Source: Bacillota bacterium
Lineage (GTDB): Bacteria; Bacillota; Clostridia; Acetivibrionales; DSM-1351
NCBI GenBank assembly: GCA_023431385.1
Contig: JAEYWA010000045.1
Span: 1 to 44,141, forward strand
Length of the DNA stretch: 44,141 nt
Reading direction: 5' to 3'
Shown: piece after piece, positions 33,369 through 41,902 of the stretch
Numbering within the stretch: position 1 is the stretch's first letter
Layout: the number at the start of each line of letters is the position of its first letter
Made by a program: the position numbers and the translations under genes
Notes under the pieces: model-generated
The model's input: only the letters and a program-made list of their open reading frames with translations
What the model was told of the DNA's origin: nothing
Database searches by the model: none

Positions 33369-34595
33369 ATGAGAAATACATTATTGTTAGGCTTTTCAGA
33401 GGTAAACATAACGCCTGAGTACAACGTTCAGACCGTTGGTTTTGGCAGAGAGGACAATTTGTCAAAGGGTGTACTGCACAAACTCCTTGCGCAAATTTCC
33501 ATATGGCAGACAAGGGAAGAAATGTGCTGTATTGTGGCAATAGACCATATTGGCTTTATGTACTCCGACTCAAATATGTTACGGGATGAAATAGGAAGCA
33601 GGCTTGGCATTAAGCGTGAAAAGGTTATGCTCTGTTTCAGCCATACACACAGTGCACCTAATATAAGTCTTGAGCCGGAATATTTCCGCTTTATGCGTGA
33701 ACAAGTCCTTGTTGGAGTCAGTGAAGCCGAGAAAACATTGGCACCTGTTAAGGCTGCTTGGGGAGTGACTGAGGCGGATATTGGAATTAATAGAAGAAAT
33801 GCTTCAGGTGTAATAGATAAACGTATAAACATTCTTAAAATAACTGATGCACAAACTGAAAAGCTGCGTCTTTTACTTTTAAGGGTTACTGCCCATGCCA
33901 ATGTTCTCCTTGAAGATAATTATATGATATCCTCAGATTTCGTAGGAGTTACCAGATATTTGCTTCAAGAGCGTTATGGCTGCAGGGTAATGTTTACACA
34001 AGGTGCTTCAGGAAATGTAAAACCGCGGTATGATGGCTCAGTGGAAGCCTTGGATAAGATGTCAACGGCTTTAATTGAAGCGGTTGGCCCATATATTGAC
34101 GGCCTTCAGCCTGAGGATGTAAGAAGTATTACCATGTTCTCACGAAAAGAAACTTTTTATGCAGATGTTCCCTCCCTTGAGCGGGCAAAGGAAATATCTG
34201 AAGAAGCCATGCTCGTGAATCATATTGACGGTTCTGCCTGGCTCGAAGAGGTCGCAAGTTTACATAAACAGAGTATATACCAGCAAAGTACCGAAATAGA
34301 GCTACAGTATTTTAAGCTAAATAACGGATGTTTTTGCGGAGTTCCCTGTGAAATCATGTGTGAGCTGGCTGTAGACGTGGTTAAGGCTTGTAACAGCGAG
34401 CTAATATCCTTCGGAGGCTATACTAACGGCTGCGACGGTTATCTTCCCAGTGCCGAGGAATACGACAAAGGCGGATACGAAGTTTTGCATTCATACCTTA
34501 TTTATTACATTTATCATGGTAGAGTTATGCCCTTGAACAGAGACACAGCCGACAGATTGGTCAGGCTGGCAGTTGAGGGTTTGAAGAAACTGTAG
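33369..34595 (+). CDS. neutral/alkaline ceramidase-family hydrolase, cytosolic
   Basis: A 408-residue protein resembling the N-terminal domain of neutral/alkaline non-lysosomal ceramidases: LLLGFSEVNITPEYN, a metal-site-like MLCFSHTHSAPNISLEPEY, and the GASGNVKPRYDG segment where ceramidases carry their nucleophile Ser. The C-terminal Ig-like domain of true ceramidases is absent, and there is no signal peptide, so it acts inside the cell. The substrate is probably another amide or acyl compound. GGGAG precedes the ATG. It stands alone with its own terminator-like hairpin. Confidence 0.75.
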   Translation: MRNTLLLGFSEVNITPEYNVQTVGFGREDNLSKGVLHKLLAQISIWQTREEMCCIVAIDHIGFMYSDSNMLRDEIGSRLGIKREKVMLCFSHTHSAPNISLEPEYFRFMREQVLVGVSEAEKTLAPVKAAWGVTEADIGINRRNASGVIDKRINILKITDAQTEKLRLLLLRVTAHANVLLEDNYMISSDFVGVTRYLLQERYGCRVMFTQGASGNVKPRYDGSVEALDKMSTALIEAVGPYIDGLQPEDVRSITMFSRKETFYADVPSLERAKEISEEAMLVNHIDGSAWLEEVASLHKQSIYQQSTEIELQYFKLNNGCFCGVPCEIMCELAVDVVKACNSELISFGGYTNGCDGYLPSAEEYDKGGYEVLHSYLIYYIYHGRVMPLNRDTADRLVRLAVEGLKKL

Positions 34596-34607
34596 TTCAG
34601 ATTAACT

Positions 34608-34637
34608 GAATGAAGGCCGGAGGTCCGGCCTTCATTC
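34608..34637. terminator. strong hairpin between convergent genes
   Basis: A perfect 13-base stem (GAATGAAGGCCGG with CCGGCCTTCATTC) and AGGT loop lie between the ceramidase-like gene and the methyltransferase gene ending at 34656. No clear T-tract follows on either strand. Confidence 0.65.
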
Positions 34638-34655
34638 CAGGTTAAAGCAAAATGG

Positions 34656-35417
34656 TTAATAATTCTTCTGGGAAAATACCATTAGTTGTAATTCTTTATA
34701 AGATGCTTCCTTGCCGTAATAATCCGAAAATGAACGCACTATCTTCATGTCTCTCTGCTGAAGAATTGCCTCCAGTTCCCTTAAGGAATACAGGCGTGTT
34801 GATGAAAAGGGTTCTATGGAGTCAGGTCTATTCACTACTTCTCCAAAGGTTATGGTCCAATCTCCAAACAGCATTCTCCGATTTTGTTTGTCCCAATCAA
34901 ATGATGGAAGTGATAGTGTGGTGGTACCAATATCCCAATAACGCTTAGGAAAGAAATGCTCTGCATGTTCTGCATTACAAATATCCATAAAATGTTTGCC
35001 TCCGGGTTTAAGCGCATTGGTAACTACATCGAATATTTTTAAGTTCTCTTCTTCATTTTCCAAATATCCTATGGCGCCGTCAGCCAAATTGAGTACCACA
35101 TCAAATTCACTTTTAAATGCCAAAACTCTGATATCCGACAAGATAAAATCAACAGACAAGGAAGCTGATTTTGCCTCCTTGATTGCATCATCTATAAAAT
35201 CCTTTGTAATATCCACTCCGACAACTGAAAATCCTCTTCGGGCAAAGGCCAGCGAATGTCTGCCAAAACCACATGCCAGATCAAGAATTCTCTCTTTTCC
35301 GGTAAGCTCAAGTACCTTTATTATAAAGTCCACCTGATTTTCAGTATCTTCTACCCAGGATTGATCCTTAATATCCAGTGACCAATACTTATACCATTCA
35401 GGATTAATATTTCCCAT
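34656..35417 (-). CDS. class I SAM-dependent methyltransferase
   Basis: A 253-residue Rossmann-fold methyltransferase. Motif I ERILDLACGFGRHSLAFARR, motif II GFSVVGVDITKDFIDDAI, VDFILSDIRVL and FDVVLNLADGAIGYLENEEE are seen, then LKPGGKHFMDICN. A TTG lies five codons upstream, but GGAGG is spaced 8 bases from the ATG at 35417. It belongs to the small-molecule methyltransferase group; substrate unknown. A 24-base perfect palindrome lies 66 bases upstream. Confidence 0.85.
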   Translation of the reverse strand: MGNINPEWYKYWSLDIKDQSWVEDTENQVDFIIKVLELTGKERILDLACGFGRHSLAFARRGFSVVGVDITKDFIDDAIKEAKSASLSVDFILSDIRVLAFKSEFDVVLNLADGAIGYLENEEENLKIFDVVTNALKPGGKHFMDICNAEHAEHFFPKRYWDIGTTTLSLPSFDWDKQNRRMLFGDWTITFGEVVNRPDSIEPFSSTRLYSLRELEAILQQRDMKIVRSFSDYYGKEASYKELQLMVFSQKNY

Positions 35418-35482
35418 ACTGAATTCCTCCAATTATATGTATTCTACTCAATTTAAATTATCTTTTGGTATATGAAAAACCA

Positions 35483-35506
35483 ATACTATAAAACGTTTTA
35501 TAGTAT
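35483..35506. promoter_or_regulatory. 24-base perfect palindrome, probable operator
   Basis: The sequence ACTATAAAACGTTTTATAGT with two further paired bases on each side (35483-35506) is a perfect palindrome centred on CG. It is upstream of the methyltransferase gene on the minus strand. Its form suits a homodimeric repressor; the AAAACGTTTT core resembles LacI-type sites, but no such regulator is in the window. Confidence 0.55.
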
Positions 35507-35767
35507 ATTAATAATACTAATTTAACCTTTAGCTTTTGTATAATATGGAGAATACCAGTAACTGAGTTTGTAATACCAGATGTAAGTATCGTTATCCGGT
35601 ATTACGGGAATCCTTAAAAAATTGGCTTTTTTCTTGTATATCGGGAGTTTTCAGTCTATAATAGAGTTAATAGGATAAGTAAAATCTCTCCTAAATAACC
35701 AACTTTATAGTTTCTCATGTATTATCGTTTATGTCAAACCTCTCAATTCTCCTCCGAACCGATTATG

Positions 35768-36164
35768 CTTGAATATCACACCTTTACACCATTAAGTAGC
35801 TGGGATTTCAGCTTTTCATGTGCTATACCCTTTAATTCTTTTAGCTGCCACCAAAAATAATTTGTCTTCCAAGACTGAAAAAGCTTATTTGGATTGGATA
35901 TGGGATTATAATGAAGGCGGAAAGACATTAGCTAAGGATTCTGTCAGTTATCTTTGGAGTTTAAGAGTTAAGGACGGCTTACGGGATTTTGGAAAATATT
36001 CAAAGTCTGCCGGCTATGCGAAAACATCCTGCGGGTGGCAGCTATCCGAAGATTGGAGAAATCCAATTAATAGACAATTAGATTGTAATCTTCGGATTTT
36101 ATTGCTGCTAAAGAAACATCGAGCAGGGATAGTCTACGTCGATAAAATTTCCATCATTTACTAG
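35768..36164 (+). pseudogene. remnant of a squalene-cyclase/prenyltransferase-like protein (tentative)
   Basis: Two frames on the plus strand seem to belong together. From 35768 a frame reads LEYHTFTPLSSWDFSFSC and AIPFNSF. After a shift near 35845 comes TEKAYLDWIWDYNEGG, then SVSYLWSLRVKDGLRDFGKY and QLSEDWRNPINRQLDCNLRI to a stop at 36164. The pattern DGL-DFG followed by LSE-WR-PINR-DC--RILLLL recalls a clostridial helical-repeat family sometimes annotated as prenyltransferase- or NifH-like. There is no proper start or ribosome binding site. Assignment rests on memory of the pattern only. Bases 35418-35767 hold otherwise only the palindrome and an imperfect TAATACC/GGTATTA repeat. Confidence 0.4.
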
Positions 36165-36966
36165 CAGTGATAAAGATTTTGGAACATGCATCGGGAATAC
36201 TTTCTGACATTCTGGCAATATCCAGAATAGCATTCCTTCGCTCCTCGTTCTCCCATGCTTCATCAAAATCCGGAGCCATCCATCCGGCTCCTATCACTCC
36301 GTGTAAAGCAACAAAATTTAGATTTGCTGCAATTACTTCCTGTTTAAGCTCTGCAGATAAATGGAAATACGCATTATCAAGCACACCTTCAGAATACTTG
36401 TACCGGTATCCACTATGTACTTCGCTTTTTAGTTTCTTAAGAAATTCTTTATTATAAATTAGACCGGCACTTATTCCATAAAACATGGTAGCATATCTGC
36501 CAATTGAATATGCCGCCATTATTCCTTTAGGCTTCAATACTCTCCTGGCTTCAATTAGAGCCCTTATTCGATCACTTCTATCCGGTAAATGATATAATGG
36601 ACCGCTAAGGAAAACTGCATCAAAATTGTTATCCGCATAGGGTAAGTCCAGTGCATCACCGACAATAAAATTATCAATCTCTTTAAAGTCTTCAGTAGTC
36701 GCACGTTCTTTAGCTTGCTCAATGTGTCGCGGTACAAGATCCAGAAGATGTACGTCATACCCCAATTTTGCAAGGAAGAAAACATAATCGCCGGCTGCTC
36801 CGCCAATATCACATATCTTGGCAGGTGCCTTTGGTAAGTACCGCACAAGTAATTCTGTCATATGCGCAAATTCCAGTTTCCCATAGGTTGTTTTTAGTCT
36901 GTCTTTTTCATTAGTGTTACAATAAAAATCAATAACTGCTTTTGCTCTTTCGGTTGAGCTCATAAA
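36154..36966 (-). CDS. class I SAM-dependent methyltransferase
   Basis: A 270-residue methyltransferase: motif I AKICDIGGAAGDYVFFLAKL, VHLLDLVPRHIEQAKE, FIVGDALDLPYADNNFDAVF, LSGPLYHLPDRSDRIRALIE and ARRVLKPKGIMAAYSIGRYA. The start is uncertain: the ATG at 36966 follows AAAGGCGG by about 7 bases, while an in-frame ATG lies five codons up. A separate small ORF with a much stronger ribosome binding site overlaps this start in another frame. Related to UbiE/small-molecule methyltransferases; substrate unknown. Confidence 0.85.
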   Translation of the reverse strand, partial: FMSSTERAKAVIDFYCNTNEKDRLKTTYGKLEFAHMTELLVRYLPKAPAKICDIGGAAGDYVFFLAKLGYDVHLLDLVPRHIEQAKERATTEDFKEIDNFIVGDALDLPYADNNFDAVFLSGPLYHLPDRSDRIRALIEARRVLKPKGIMAAYSIGRYATMFYGISAGLIYNKEFLKKLKSEVHSGYRYKYSEGVLDNAYFHLSAELKQEVIAANLNFVALHGVIGAGWMAPDFDEAWENEERRNAILDIARMSESIPDACSKIFITASK

Positions 36967-37048
36967 GAGGCCGCCTTTCATTGTTTATTTTTGACTTGCA
37001 TTGTTGATCCTCAATACCTTGTTGGGGCTGCTCTGATTGGTTTGACAT
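36929..37048 (-). CDS. small ORF with strong ribosome binding site, overlapping the methyltransferase start
   Basis: Minus strand: AAAGGAGGTGG is followed by ATG at 37048 and a 39-codon frame (MSNQSEQPQQGIEDQQCKSK, then INNERRPLYELNRKSKSSY). It overlaps the first 38 bases of the methyltransferase in a different frame. It could be a real small peptide, a leader that couples translation, or the displaced original start of the methyltransferase after a frameshift. The Gln/Ser-rich sequence has no recognised motif. Confidence 0.4.
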   Translation of the reverse strand: MSNQSEQPQQGIEDQQCKSKINNERRPLYELNRKSKSSY

Positions 37049-37172
37049 GAAAGACCACCTCCTTTAATAAATAATATATATAAACTATATTTTCTCACGT
37101 ACATCACAAATAGTCAATTTTTCTATATTGTGGTAAGAAATTGCCTGAAAATATTAGGCTAGGATTACTTGA

Positions 37173-38687
37173 TTAATCAATCTTCAAAATTATGTTTTTT
37201 AGCTTCTCACATGCTTTAGCTTCATAGTTCTGTGCTTCTCGAATCAGCGAGGCAATCTTCTCTCTATTCTCCTTTTCAGTAAGTTTGTTCAGCACCTCTT
37301 CGCCTCCAAAGCCTCCAAGTACATTTTCCATTTTTGTCACACAATCAGCTGCTGCCTTAAGGAAGCCTGCACAGCTTTTGCATTCTTCTGATACCTTAGG
37401 ATTTGTTTCTCCTAACCAGTTTATATAACCTGCTGCATATGAACGTCCTTCGCCAACCATTGTTGCCGCATCACCAAAGCACATTATATGCTCCATGATT
37501 AAAGAAAGCTGCGTTTTATCAGAAAAATTTGATTCGTCGGACATAGCATCAGCCCAAGCAGAATATGCTTTTTGTCCTCCCAAGAATGTATCACCCTCCC
37601 CTATCCGGACTGTTTCAGTCGTCATCAGGTAATAGGCATTTTCAAGTACTTCTTTCACCGAAGTCAATGAAGATATTTCTTCTCCAATTGACATAACTGC
37701 TTCTGTATTTTCCCACCAATTATCGCAGATAAAATATCCTGACTCATCAAAAGAGACATCCTTTGCAAACTCCATGTTATCCTGGAACAAACTCCACCCT
37801 AATACCGTATTGCAGTTATCTCTATAACCTGTTATAATGCTGGCTTCAGGTGGCCCTACAACTCCAAGAGCAATTACCGGACGTCCCTCATCAATTTCCG
37901 ATTTTATAAGATTAATAAAATCTTCCTTCTCAAATTTGCAGGTCTTTTTATAAAGGATTTTAAACTTTCTGCCAACTGCCTTAAACGCCAATTCAAACGG
38001 CATCAGCTGCTTTTCATATATATTTCTGATATCAACAGCGCCCAAATCCCAGCCTTTCACATTCCATCTTAACCTGAAAGAAGCACCCGACGCAGCCATA
38101 AGATACGAGTAATGGACATTTTGACCCATATAATCCAAAACGGCTTGCAAGCACATAGGAAATGGAGTTAATTGCCAACAATCGTCAAATTTACGCCCAT
38201 AATGCACTTTAGGCACTCCGTAAAGAATACAGCTATCCTGAGTTTTTAAAGCTTTACTCATAAAATCAACCTCCATAATATTTTGAAGGACGGAATTTGG
38301 ATTAACTGGATTTAAAATAGCCGGAGCATAAACACCAGAGCAAATAAGTTTTCTTCCGCACAGCAATCCGGATTTTTTGAATTCTGACGGTCTGATGCCG
38401 GTTACACGTTTAAAAGCCCGAGTAAAAGTATCATAGCTGTCAAATTCGTATTCGAAAGCTATCGTTGTCAGGCTTTTAGGCGTCGATAGAATTTCAAGTG
38501 CACAGTTAACTATTTTTCGAGTAATAATGTACTTCGACAAAGACATCTTGGTTCTGTTCTTAAATATTCCTCTTATATGGCGATAAGAAAAGTTCAAGGT
38601 TTTTTCAAGCTCAGAAAACTCAAGCTTCTGCTTTATCCTTTGCTCTATAAAAGCTATAATTGAACATATCTCAACAAAGTAATCCAT
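37173..38687 (-). CDS. AraC helix-turn-helix fused to a C39-peptidase-like domain
   Basis: A 504-residue fusion. Residues about 1-105 are an AraC DNA-binding domain (LEFSELEKTLNFSYRHIRGI; LTTIAFEYEFDSYDTFTRAF; TGIRPSEFKK). From about 140 on, a BtrH/C39-like papain-fold domain follows: PFPMCLQAVLDYMG, HYSYLMAASGASFRLRW, GRPVIALGVVGPPEASIITG and CNTVLGWSLFQDN. A Cys is present near the expected nucleophile, but the usual His of C39 (HYVVVTG) is replaced in PPEASIITG, so it may bind rather than cut. The C-terminus is helical with a CKSC motif. The ATG at 38687 follows AAAGGAGGG. Confidence 0.75.
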   Translation of the reverse strand: MDYFVEICSIIAFIEQRIKQKLEFSELEKTLNFSYRHIRGIFKNRTKMSLSKYIITRKIVNCALEILSTPKSLTTIAFEYEFDSYDTFTRAFKRVTGIRPSEFKKSGLLCGRKLICSGVYAPAILNPVNPNSVLQNIMEVDFMSKALKTQDSCILYGVPKVHYGRKFDDCWQLTPFPMCLQAVLDYMGQNVHYSYLMAASGASFRLRWNVKGWDLGAVDIRNIYEKQLMPFELAFKAVGRKFKILYKKTCKFEKEDFINLIKSEIDEGRPVIALGVVGPPEASIITGYRDNCNTVLGWSLFQDNMEFAKDVSFDESGYFICDNWWENTEAVMSIGEEISSLTSVKEVLENAYYLMTTETVRIGEGDTFLGGQKAYSAWADAMSDESNFSDKTQLSLIMEHIMCFGDAATMVGEGRSYAAGYINWLGETNPKVSEECKSCAGFLKAAADCVTKMENVLGGFGGEEVLNKLTEKENREKIASLIREAQNYEAKACEKLKNIILKID

Positions 38688-38827
38688 ATTCTGCCCTCCT
38701 TTCATAATTCTTCTTCCGGAAGTAATTTTATTGTACTGTAATCCATGTATTTTTTACTCGACGTTTTTGACAATAACTATCTTCATGTAAATTGCCTTTA
38801 TTCTGCAAATAGTAAGCTAAAAACTCC

Positions 38828-39445
38828 TCATACTTTCTTATAAAACATTGTAATACTGAAGTAAATAAGCAAAAGCCCAACGGCTATATTCAGGACTTGG
38901 ATAGTATTTGAGGATAAAAATGTCTTAGTAAGACTACCTAAAAAAGCTATTATTGTTAAGAACAATAATGTTGATAAAACAGCGCCAAGGCCGAAAAAGC
39001 AAATATCTTTCCTTTTCATATCATCTTCAGAAATCCTTGTTGAGAATACTCCTGCCCAAAATAATATTGTAAGAGGATTTGAGGCAGTCATTATTAGTGC
39101 CCTATAAAATGCACTATTAGAATCTGATAGGTTTATCAGGCACACCGCTGGTATAAGTTCAACATTAAAAGCCCCTAAGACAGTACTTACTCCGAAACTA
39201 AATAGAATTGAAGCCCCCAATATTTTCAGAATAATTCTGGTATTTTTTCTTTGAATAGTAGAAGCTATACCAAGAATAGCTGCAAGGATGTATAGTCCAT
39301 CAATAAATGCAACACCTATAACCCCTGCAATTGCAGACCCGAAACCTTTTAATGATGCCATTTGGAATATAAAAATGCATATAGGACCAACAGCAAGTTG
39401 CAGCAGCATTCCGTATCTTAAGCCTTTATAAATCTTAAGCACCAT
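38828..39445 (-). CDS. LysE/RhtB-family amino acid exporter
   Basis: A 205-residue membrane protein with about six helices. The N-terminus has YGMLLQLAVGPICIFIFQMA, the conserved G-P-G-like segment of LysE transporters, then FGSAIAGVIGVAFIDGLYIL and ALIMTASNPLTILFWAGVFS with the NP motif. It starts one base after the Lrp stop codon. The visible AGGAGG is 15 bases from the ATG, so translation is probably coupled to the regulator. It likely exports an amino acid or related small molecule. Confidence 0.9.
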   Translation of the reverse strand: MVLKIYKGLRYGMLLQLAVGPICIFIFQMASLKGFGSAIAGVIGVAFIDGLYILAAILGIASTIQRKNTRIILKILGASILFSFGVSTVLGAFNVELIPAVCLINLSDSNSAFYRALIMTASNPLTILFWAGVFSTRISEDDMKRKDICFFGLGAVLSTLLFLTIIAFLGSLTKTFLSSNTIQVLNIAVGLLLIYFSITMFYKKV

Positions 39446-39446
39446 T

Positions 39447-39887
39447 TTAAATATTAATATCCTCCTTTAATGCTGAAAGGGAGATGATAGTATTTGAATT
39501 AAGTACACCTTTTATCTTCTTTAATGTATCAGATAGAAAGTATTCTAATGCCTTTGTATCCTCTACAAGTACCTTTAATAAGTAATCATATTCTCCGGCT
39601 ATATGATGACATTCCAATACACTGCTATATTGGATTATGGCTTTTCTAAAACTTTGAATATTTTCAGTTCTATCGATGTTTATACAAATAAAGGCTAAAA
39701 GCTTATAATTCAGTTTCTCTCTATTTATTTTTACTGTGAATTTCTCAATAAGCCCTGTTTCCTGCATTTTTCTTATTCTTTCAGCTACAGCCGGGACTGA
39801 CAGATTTACCTTTTTACTGATTTCTGAAGTAGATACCCGGCTGTTTTCTTTTAAGACGTTTATAATGTTTAAATCGACTGAATCCAT
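39447..39887 (-). CDS. Lrp/AsnC family transcriptional regulator
   Basis: A 146-residue regulator with a winged helix-turn-helix (LNIINVLKENSRVSTSEISK; VNLSVPAVAERIRKMQETGL) and a RAM/AsnC ligand-binding domain (LAFICINIDRTENIQSFRKA; HHIAGEYDYLLKVLVEDTKA). I chose the ATG at 39887; a GTG three codons further up is possible. It forms a compact operon with the LysE-type exporter, a classical pairing in which the amino acid effector induces its own export. Confidence 0.92.
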   Translation of the reverse strand: MDSVDLNIINVLKENSRVSTSEISKKVNLSVPAVAERIRKMQETGLIEKFTVKINREKLNYKLLAFICINIDRTENIQSFRKAIIQYSSVLECHHIAGEYDYLLKVLVEDTKALEYFLSDTLKKIKGVLNSNTIISLSALKEDINI

Positions 39888-40216
39888 ATAAATCACCCAC
39901 TTTTACAATTTAGGACAATTTTACATTAAGTCTTTAAATATGTAAATGAAATTAAAAAAACCAGAAATATTTAAAGTTTTTATTCAATTAAACTTAATTT
40001 ATTTAAGCTAACAACCTATTAATAACCATGAATCCTTTAAATTCTATGCACGAACACAAAAAGGGCTGTGCATTTATTACCAAAATGCTGCAACCCTTCA
40101 TTTTATTGTGTTTATGTTAGCTCAGCAATAACATGCTAATCAGTTTACCTTACAGATATTTCTTTTAGTCGTATTGGTTATTTAGCTGCAGCTGTTATAT
40201 ATCCGCCCATGCTCGC
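39888..40216. other. intergenic region, terminator only
   Basis: No gene is seen here. It contains the promoter region of the Lrp-LysE operon, very AT-rich (39900-40020), and the terminator of the chemoreceptor gene at 40060-40098. Confidence 0.5.
40060..40098 (-). terminator. terminator of the chemoreceptor gene
   Basis: Minus strand: AAGGGTTGCAGCATTT, 7-base loop, AAATGCACAGCCCTT, then TTTGTG. An imperfect stem of about 13 pairs about 120 bases past the stop. Confidence 0.6.
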
Positions 40217-41902
40217 TTATATCTTAAAAATCGCTATGGATGACTGCAATTCATTGGCAAGTTCTGCCAAGGCCTGTGCAGAGGCTGTTATCTCCTCCAT
40301 TGTTGCAACCTGTTCCTCATTGGCTGCAGAATTCTCCTGGCTTAATACTGCCCCTTCTTCCGCAGATTTTTTAATAGTTTCAGTATTTGATACAATTGCC
40401 TCGCTCTGTGATGAAACAACTTCTATAGCAGCCATTACATCCTTTACTTTTCTATTTACATCTGTTACATCACCTTTGATAGTATGAAAAGTTTCAGCAA
40501 CATGCTGGGTTTTTGCAAAGCCGTCTTTAACCTTTTCATTTCCTTTATTAATTGAAATGACAGCATTTTCCGTTTCACTCTGTATTTCCTTAACAAATTG
40601 GGTTATTTGCGCAGCTGATGTTTTAGACTGCTCAGCAAGCTTGCGGATTTCATCTGCTACAACAGCAAACCCTAACCCTTGCTCACCAGCACGGGCTGCC
40701 TCGATAGCTGCATTTAAAGCAAGGAGATTTGTCTGTTCTGTTATACTTGTGATAAACGCAACTATGTTCCCAATTTCTTTTGAGTGTTCACCCAATTTTC
40801 TAATTACCTTTTCAGAATCACTAACAGTTGATTTTATATCATTCATTTGATCCACAACATCGTTTACTGTGATAATTCCATGTTCGGAAGCTGAAAAAGC
40901 TTTATCTGACAAAGCATACATCTCTTTACTACTTTCAGCAATCTGGAATATGTTTGATGACATTTCCTTTATTGTACTGCTTGTATGCTGGATACTCCCC
41001 AGCTGTTCCTCTGCTCCTGAGGCGCTTTTTTCAGTTGCTTCGGCAATATGTTCATTTGCTTTTGTACATTGTTCAGCACTGGCAGTAAGTTCTTCCGAAG
41101 ATGCAGCAACTTGTGTTGATACGTCATTTACTTTCACTATTATGTGTCTCATAGATGTAACCATTTTATTCAAGGATGCCACCAATACTCCAATTTCATC
41201 CTTACTCTTAATATTTAAAGTATCAGCAGTCAAATCTCCGGCAGCTATTCTGCCCAGCGTCACTGTAACTTTCTTTACAGGTGTTGATATGCTCCTGTTT
41301 AAAAGATACGTTATTATTATAGTAAAAAGGACTGCCAGTAAGCTTATTAATCCAATTAGTAAGTGGGTCCTGGTTTGCACGGCAATAAGGTTATTCCAAG
41401 TATCATTATTAAGCTTGTCAATATCATTCTTTATTTTTTCATGAGTTTCACGATAGTCGTCAAATAAACGTTTGCCATCTCCGGCTTTTAAACGTGCCTC
41501 TCCCAGTTGCCCCTTCTTGACAAGCGAAATCTGCGAATCAAAATAATTTTCTATTGCGTCAATCTTTGGTTTAGCTTCTTCTATAAGCTGCGCCATTATG
41601 GGATGCCCATTCAATCTTGACTCTACCTCTTCAATACTCGTTCTTACATCGTTTTTACCAGAGTGGTACGGGTCAAGGAATCTTTGATCTCCGGAAATAA
41701 GATAACCTCTGACCCCAGTCTCCTCATTAACTAAGGCCGTCAATATTTCATCAGCTGCATAACCAATTGGAATAGCATCTGTTATAAGGTTTTCTGCTTC
41801 TTTTTTCAATAGTTGAGTCGAATAAATACTTGTTCCAACAATTCCAGCCATTAATACTAACACTAATATATAACTTGTGATGAGTTTTTTTGCAACTGAC
41901 AT
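40217..41902 (-). CDS. methyl-accepting chemotaxis protein with CHASE3 sensor
   Basis: A 561-residue receptor: membrane helix about 7-27, an all-helical CHASE3-type extracellular domain (EILTALVNEETGVRGYLISG; DQRFLDPYHSG) to about 180, second helix (LLIGLISLLAVLFTIIITYL), HAMP (VTVTLGRIAAGDLTADTLNI), then a long coiled-coil signalling domain with the conserved tip ITEQTNLLALNAAIEAARAG. GGAGGG precedes the ATG. The ligand is unknown; CHASE3 domains are poorly characterised. No other motility gene is near. Confidence 0.93.
   Translation of the reverse strand: MSVAKKLITSYILVLVLMAGIVGTSIYSTQLLKKEAENLITDAIPIGYAADEILTALVNEETGVRGYLISGDQRFLDPYHSGKNDVRTSIEEVESRLNGHPIMAQLIEEAKPKIDAIENYFDSQISLVKKGQLGEARLKAGDGKRLFDDYRETHEKIKNDIDKLNNDTWNNLIAVQTRTHLLIGLISLLAVLFTIIITYLLNRSISTPVKKVTVTLGRIAAGDLTADTLNIKSKDEIGVLVASLNKMVTSMRHIIVKVNDVSTQVAASSEELTASAEQCTKANEHIAEATEKSASGAEEQLGSIQHTSSTIKEMSSNIFQIAESSKEMYALSDKAFSASEHGIITVNDVVDQMNDIKSTVSDSEKVIRKLGEHSKEIGNIVAFITSITEQTNLLALNAAIEAARAGEQGLGFAVVADEIRKLAEQSKTSAAQITQFVKEIQSETENAVISINKGNEKVKDGFAKTQHVAETFHTIKGDVTDVNRKVKDVMAAIEVVSSQSEAIVSNTETIKKSAEEGAVLSQENSAANEEQVATMEEITASAQALAELANELQSSIAIFKI

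Noticed and set aside
36929..38687. A RiPP cluster (small ORF as precursor, C39-like protein as leader peptidase)
   Set aside because: The small ORF lacks a double-Gly leader or a modifiable core, no transporter is present, and the C39-like domain lacks the usual His motif; kept only as separate observations.
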